DNA from: Brevundimonas alba
Lineage (GTDB): Bacteria > Pseudomonadota > Alphaproteobacteria > Caulobacterales > Caulobacteraceae
Assembly: GCF_011927945.1 (NCBI RefSeq)
Contig: NZ_JAATJM010000001.1
Coordinates: 381,501 to 445,500, forward strand
Length of the DNA stretch: 64,000 nucleotides
Direction: 5' to 3'
In this document: in pieces, positions 61,030 through 64,000 of the stretch
Layout: each line of letters opens with the position of its first letter
Numbering within the stretch: position 1 is the stretch's first letter
The notes under the pieces: generated by a model
The model's input: only the letters and a program-made list of their open reading frames with translations
Databases searched by the model: none
Told to the model about the DNA's origin: nothing
Translations under genes and position numbers: made by a program

Positions 61030-61599
61030 ATGATCAGACCACTTCTCGCCGGCGTCGCCTGCGTCGCCCTGCTCTCCGCCTGCAACAAGGAACAGAGCCC
61101 CGAAGCCGTCGACAAGGCCCAGGACATGGCCGCCGCTCCGGTCGGCCAAGCGTCCGCCGCCACGATGGGCGCGAACATGGTGTCGGCCTATGTGCCGAAC
61201 GCCGCCATGGCCGATATGTACGAAATCCAGGCCGCCGACATCGCGCTGCAGCGTTCGAAGAATGCGCAGGTCAAGGAGCTGGCGACGATGATCAAGACCG
61301 ATCACACCGCCGCGTCCAACGCCATGAAGGCGATGCTGCCGCAGGCCGCGCCGGAGATCACGCCGCCGACCGGGCTCGACGAGCGCCGTCAGGGGCTGAT
61401 CGACAACCTGCGCTCGGCCTCGGCCGAGACGTTCGACCGGGCTTACATCGATCAGCAGATCGCCGCCCACAACGAGGCGCTGACCCTGCACCGCGGGTTC
61501 TCGGACAATGAGTCGCCGCTGGCGGCGCACGCCCGCTCGGTGGTGCCGAAGATCGAGGCGCACCTGCGTCAGGCGGAACAGATCAAGGGCGCGATGTAA
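61030..61599 (+). CDS. DUF4142 lipoprotein
   Basis: A 189-residue outer-membrane or periplasmic protein. The N-terminus MIRPLLAGVACVALLSACNK is a lipoprotein signal with lipobox LSAC. The domain that follows is a ferritin-like four-helix bundle of the DUF4142 family: FVPNAAMADMYEIQAADIAL-like stretch (YEIQAADIALQRSKNAQVKE), MIKTDHTAASNAMKAML and FDRAYIDQQIAAHNEALTLH. The role is unknown; family members are often stress-linked. It is followed by an intrinsic terminator. Confidence 0.88.
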   Translation: MIRPLLAGVACVALLSACNKEQSPEAVDKAQDMAAAPVGQASAATMGANMVSAYVPNAAMADMYEIQAADIALQRSKNAQVKELATMIKTDHTAASNAMKAMLPQAAPEITPPTGLDERRQGLIDNLRSASAETFDRAYIDQQIAAHNEALTLHRGFSDNESPLAAHARSVVPKIEAHLRQAEQIKGAM

Positions 61600-61625
61600 T
61601 TATCGGCGCCGTTGGCTGAACGAGG

Positions 61626-61654
61626 GGCCGGCGCCGATCAGGCGCCGGCCTTTT
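61626..61654 (+). terminator. Intrinsic terminator of the DUF4142 gene
   Basis: GGCCGGCGCC-GATCA-GGCGCCGGCC is a perfect ten-base stem followed by TTTT (61651-61654), a classic rho-independent signal on the plus strand. It overlaps the 3' end of the convergent antiporter gene (61638). Confidence 0.9.
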
Positions 61655-63494
61655 CGCGTTCCTCGTCCTCTTCCAGCGCCTCGGCCGCCTCTTCGTTGAG
61701 CGCCGTGCCCTCGCGGCGCGGTTTGACGTAGGGCTCGGGACGGGTGGTGCGGATATTGCCGCGCATCAGGGAGCGGCCGCCTTGAATACCCTCGACCAGC
61801 TGGATGCCCAGCCGTTCCTCGTCGCGGCGGCGGACATCCTCGATGGTCTCCCGCGCCTCCTGACCGGAGAAGCCGAGATCAATCAGCACCTGCTCGCCGA
61901 ACACCAGGGCGGATTCGAAGGTCTCGCGCAGCTGGTATTCGACGCCGGCCTGCACGAGGCGGATGGCGTGGCCGCGGTCGTAGGCGCGGACGAACAGTTT
62001 GGTCAGTGGGAACTCGGCCTTGACGAGCTCGACAATGCGGTCGGCGGTTTCCTGCTTGTCGACGCAGACGAGGATGGTTTCGGCGGTCTCGGCTCCGGAG
62101 GCGTGGAGGACGTCGAGGCGGGAGCCGTCGCCGTAGAAGACCTTGAAGCCGAAATTGCCGGCGGCCTGAATCATCTCGACGTCCATGTCGATGATGGAGA
62201 CGTCGACGTCGCGGGCCAGCAGGGGCTGGGACACGACCTGGGCGAAGCGGCCGAAGCCGATGATCAGGACCCGCTCGCGCAGGTTCTTCGCCCGGTCCAC
62301 GCCTTCGGCGTCGTCGGGAGAGAGGTCCTCGTTCGGGCGCAGCCGGTCGGCCAGCATGACCCGGAGCGGCGTCAGGGCCATCGAGAGGATGACGACGGCG
62401 GAAAGGATGGCGGCGGTGCGGGCGTCGAACAGACCGGCGGCGAAGGCGGTGGAATAGAGGACGAAGGCGAACTCGCCGCCCTCGCCCATCAGGGCGGCGC
62501 GCAGCAGCCCTTCGCCGTGCTTCTGCTTGAGCCGGGCGACGACATAGACGGCGAGCATCTTGGCCGACATGAAGGCCGCCAGCCCGCCGAGCACCCACGC
62601 CCAGTCGGCGACCACGACGCGCAGGTCGAGCGACATGCCGACGCTGAGGAAGAAGAGGCCGAGCAGCAGACCGCGGAACGGCTCCACGTCGGCTTCAAGC
62701 TGGTGCCGGAAGGTCGATTCCGAGAGCAGCACGCCGGCGAGGAAGGCGCCCATGGCCATCGACAACCCGCCGAGGTTCATGGCGTAGGCCGCGCCCAGCA
62801 CCACGAACAGGGCGCCCATGGTCATGATCTCGCGGCCGCCGTAGCGGGCCAGCAGGCGGAAGAACGGGTTCACGACCCACCGGCCGGCGACATAGACGAC
62901 TGCCACCGCGCCGATGGCGAGGCCGACGGTCATCCAGATCGGATTGCCGGTCTCGACGGCCGAGCCGTAGGTTCCCGCCAGCACCGCCACCAGCGCCAGC
63001 AGCGGCACGATCGCGAGGTCTTCGAACAGGAGGATGGAGACGACGCGCTGGCCGCCCGGATCGGCGTTCTCGTTCCGCTCCTGCAGCAGCTGCATGACGA
63101 TGGCGGTCGAGGACAGGGCGAAGCCGAAGCCGGCGATCACCGCCGCATACCAGACGAGGCCCGCGGCCATGGCGAGGCCGGTCAGCAGCAGGGCGCAGAG
63201 CAGCACCTGTACCGCCCCAAGCCCGAAGATCTCGCGTCTCATGCTCCAGAGGCGGGCGGGCCGCATCTCCAGACCGATGATGAAGAGGAACATGACGACG
63301 CCGAACTCGGCCACGTGCAGCACGGACTCGGGCTCGCGCACCAGACCCAGGGCTGAAGGGCCGATCAGAAGGCCGGCGGCGAGATAGCCGAGTACGGAGC
63401 CGAGGCCGAAGCGGCGAAACAGGGTTGCGGCCACGACCATGGCGGCGAGCAAGGCCACCGCGTGCCCCAGACCCATGCTGGTCGTCTCGTGCAT
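61638..63494 (-). CDS. CPA2-family cation/proton antiporter with RCK domain (KefB/C-like)
   Basis: A 618-residue membrane transporter. The first 370 residues form about twelve helices including LGYLAAGLLIGPSALGLV and the ion-binding region (IAGFGFALSSTAIVMQLLQE), typical of KefB/KefC. A cytosolic TrkA-N/RCK domain follows (VLIIGFGRFAQVVSQPLLAR, NAD-binding G-x-G-x2-A), then IIDMDVEMIQAAGNFGFKVF. The C-terminal tail is acidic. The family exports K+ or Na+ in exchange for protons and is gated by nucleotides or glutathione. ATG 63494 is preferred over 63518. Confidence 0.92.
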   Translation of the reverse strand: MHETTSMGLGHAVALLAAMVVAATLFRRFGLGSVLGYLAAGLLIGPSALGLVREPESVLHVAEFGVVMFLFIIGLEMRPARLWSMRREIFGLGAVQVLLCALLLTGLAMAAGLVWYAAVIAGFGFALSSTAIVMQLLQERNENADPGGQRVVSILLFEDLAIVPLLALVAVLAGTYGSAVETGNPIWMTVGLAIGAVAVVYVAGRWVVNPFFRLLARYGGREIMTMGALFVVLGAAYAMNLGGLSMAMGAFLAGVLLSESTFRHQLEADVEPFRGLLLGLFFLSVGMSLDLRVVVADWAWVLGGLAAFMSAKMLAVYVVARLKQKHGEGLLRAALMGEGGEFAFVLYSTAFAAGLFDARTAAILSAVVILSMALTPLRVMLADRLRPNEDLSPDDAEGVDRAKNLRERVLIIGFGRFAQVVSQPLLARDVDVSIIDMDVEMIQAAGNFGFKVFYGDGSRLDVLHASGAETAETILVCVDKQETADRIVELVKAEFPLTKLFVRAYDRGHAIRLVQAGVEYQLRETFESALVFGEQVLIDLGFSGQEARETIEDVRRRDEERLGIQLVEGIQGGRSLMRGNIRTTRPEPYVKPRREGTALNEEAAEALEEDEEREKAGA

Positions 63495-63639
63495 TGCGGG
63501 TCCCTCTGTGTGCGGCAAGCGTCATAGTGGGGTTCCGGAGGGGCGAGCGCCACCCCGTCAGGCTTCGTCAGACGACCTTGTCGTGTTTTGCGCCGAGGAT
63601 GGTCCCGTGCAGAACTGGCACTGACAGGGAGAGACGCCG

Positions 63640-64000
63640 ATGACGACCTATCCGCTGAGACGCAGTCTGGCCGCCGTGCTGGCGGTCTCCCTCGCCGCCC
63701 CGCTGGCGCCCGCGCCGGCCGCGGCCTCGGTCAGCCGGCCGGATCGGGTGGTCGACGGCGTGGTCTCGCCCGAGAACTGCCGCCGGGTCGGCATCAACCT
63801 CGCGCCGGAGCCGCGGGGGGATATTCCTCGGGGCAGGATCATGAGTTCCGTCGCCCCGCCGCCCGCGCCGATGCCGCCGCCTCCCCCGCCTCCGCCGCCG
63901 CCGCCACCCCCTGTCGCCCAGGCGACGCAGATGGACGAGGTGGTGATGTCCGGCTCAAGGATTCGCCGTGACAGCGTCACCGCCGGAGCGCCGGTCGTCG
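63640..64000 (+). CDS. Secreted proline-rich protein, 3' truncated by window
   Basis: An ATG at 63640 with AGGGAG about 9 bases upstream opens a frame that stays open to the window end (about 120 codons). The product begins with a signal peptide (MTTYPLRRSLAAVLAVSLAA), then ENCRRVGINLAPEPRGD, a run of prolines (APMPPPPPPPPPPPP) and ATQMDEVVMSGSRIRRDSVT. The EVVMSGSRIRR stretch resembles the plug-start motif of TonB-type receptors or the lead-in of some VWA-domain proteins in this order. The function cannot be called without the rest. Confidence 0.7.
   Translation, partial: MTTYPLRRSLAAVLAVSLAAPLAPAPAAASVSRPDRVVDGVVSPENCRRVGINLAPEPRGDIPRGRIMSSVAPPPAPMPPPPPPPPPPPPPVAQATQMDEVVMSGSRIRRDSVTAGAPVV

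Noticed and set aside
61782..63356. 524-codon plus-strand frame over the antiporter gene
   Set aside because: Acidic low-complexity shadow of the antiporter.
63849..63912. CCG-rich run as a microsatellite or repeat array
   Set aside because: It encodes a proline run in an open frame with mixed codons, so it is coding low complexity and not a repeat element.

Overview
The window is a GC-rich chromosomal stretch of an alphaproteobacterium, most likely a Caulobacterales member close to Brevundimonas/Caulobacter. The evidence is the fliF-fliG-fliH(flbE)-fliN-flbD-flhA flagellar cluster with a CtrA-type site in front of it, the split F0 ATP synthase operon with subunits b and b', the GTTC-N7-GTTC type LexA operator at uvrB, and many small families common in that order (DUF1491, DUF1289, DUF4126, CsbD). 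No rRNA, tRNA, CRISPR array or insertion sequence was seen. No gene-free gap exceeds 300 bases; the largest (5092-5370 and 29613-29866) are described.

Layout. 1-2400: end of the glycine-cleavage gene gcvPB and two small genes. 2461-5091: F0 ATP synthase operon (atpI-atpB-atpE-atpF'-atpF, minus strand). 5371-11047: a lipoprotein, then xseB-csaA-ispA-dxs (isoprenoid precursors), a histidine phosphatase and an HDAC-family deacetylase. 11111-15146: mixed small genes, a DUF72 protein and a CoxE-like VWA protein. 15233-18709: a tightly overlapping sensory operon (CHASE3 kinase, receiver, receiver-HWE/HisKA_2 kinase, Nudix). 19553-27694: flagellar operon with a class A beta-lactamase embedded between flbD and flhA.

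29067-34017 is the accessory part: an HTH-like gene, a 183-base inverted-repeat element, two small zinc-ribbon genes, an HNH nuclease, a clear DpnI homologue (methyl-directed restriction), and a lower-GC two-gene module of an FRG-domain protein overlapping a DUF262 (GmrSD/ParB-like) protein. This looks like a small defence island, and the FRG-DUF262 pair is the best candidate for an undescribed system. It abuts uvrB, which has a LexA box and promoter placed so that its mRNA may be leaderless.

36640-46168: a PEP-mutase/isocitrate-lyase family protein coupled to ogt, a TPR-like protein, a CVNH-domain protein with three repeats, a TauE transporter, a retropepsin-like protease, an enoyl-CoA hydratase and a DevBCA/MacAB-like export system. 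46326-50659: tandem S46 dipeptidyl-peptidases. 50711-64000: pgsA, carbonic anhydrase, uvrC, a small folate pair (FolM-like reductase, folB) preceded by a 26-codon membrane ORF, further membrane proteins, dusA, a CPA2 antiporter, and the start of a secreted proline-rich protein cut by the window end. Four convergent gene pairs end in interlocked CTAG stop codons.
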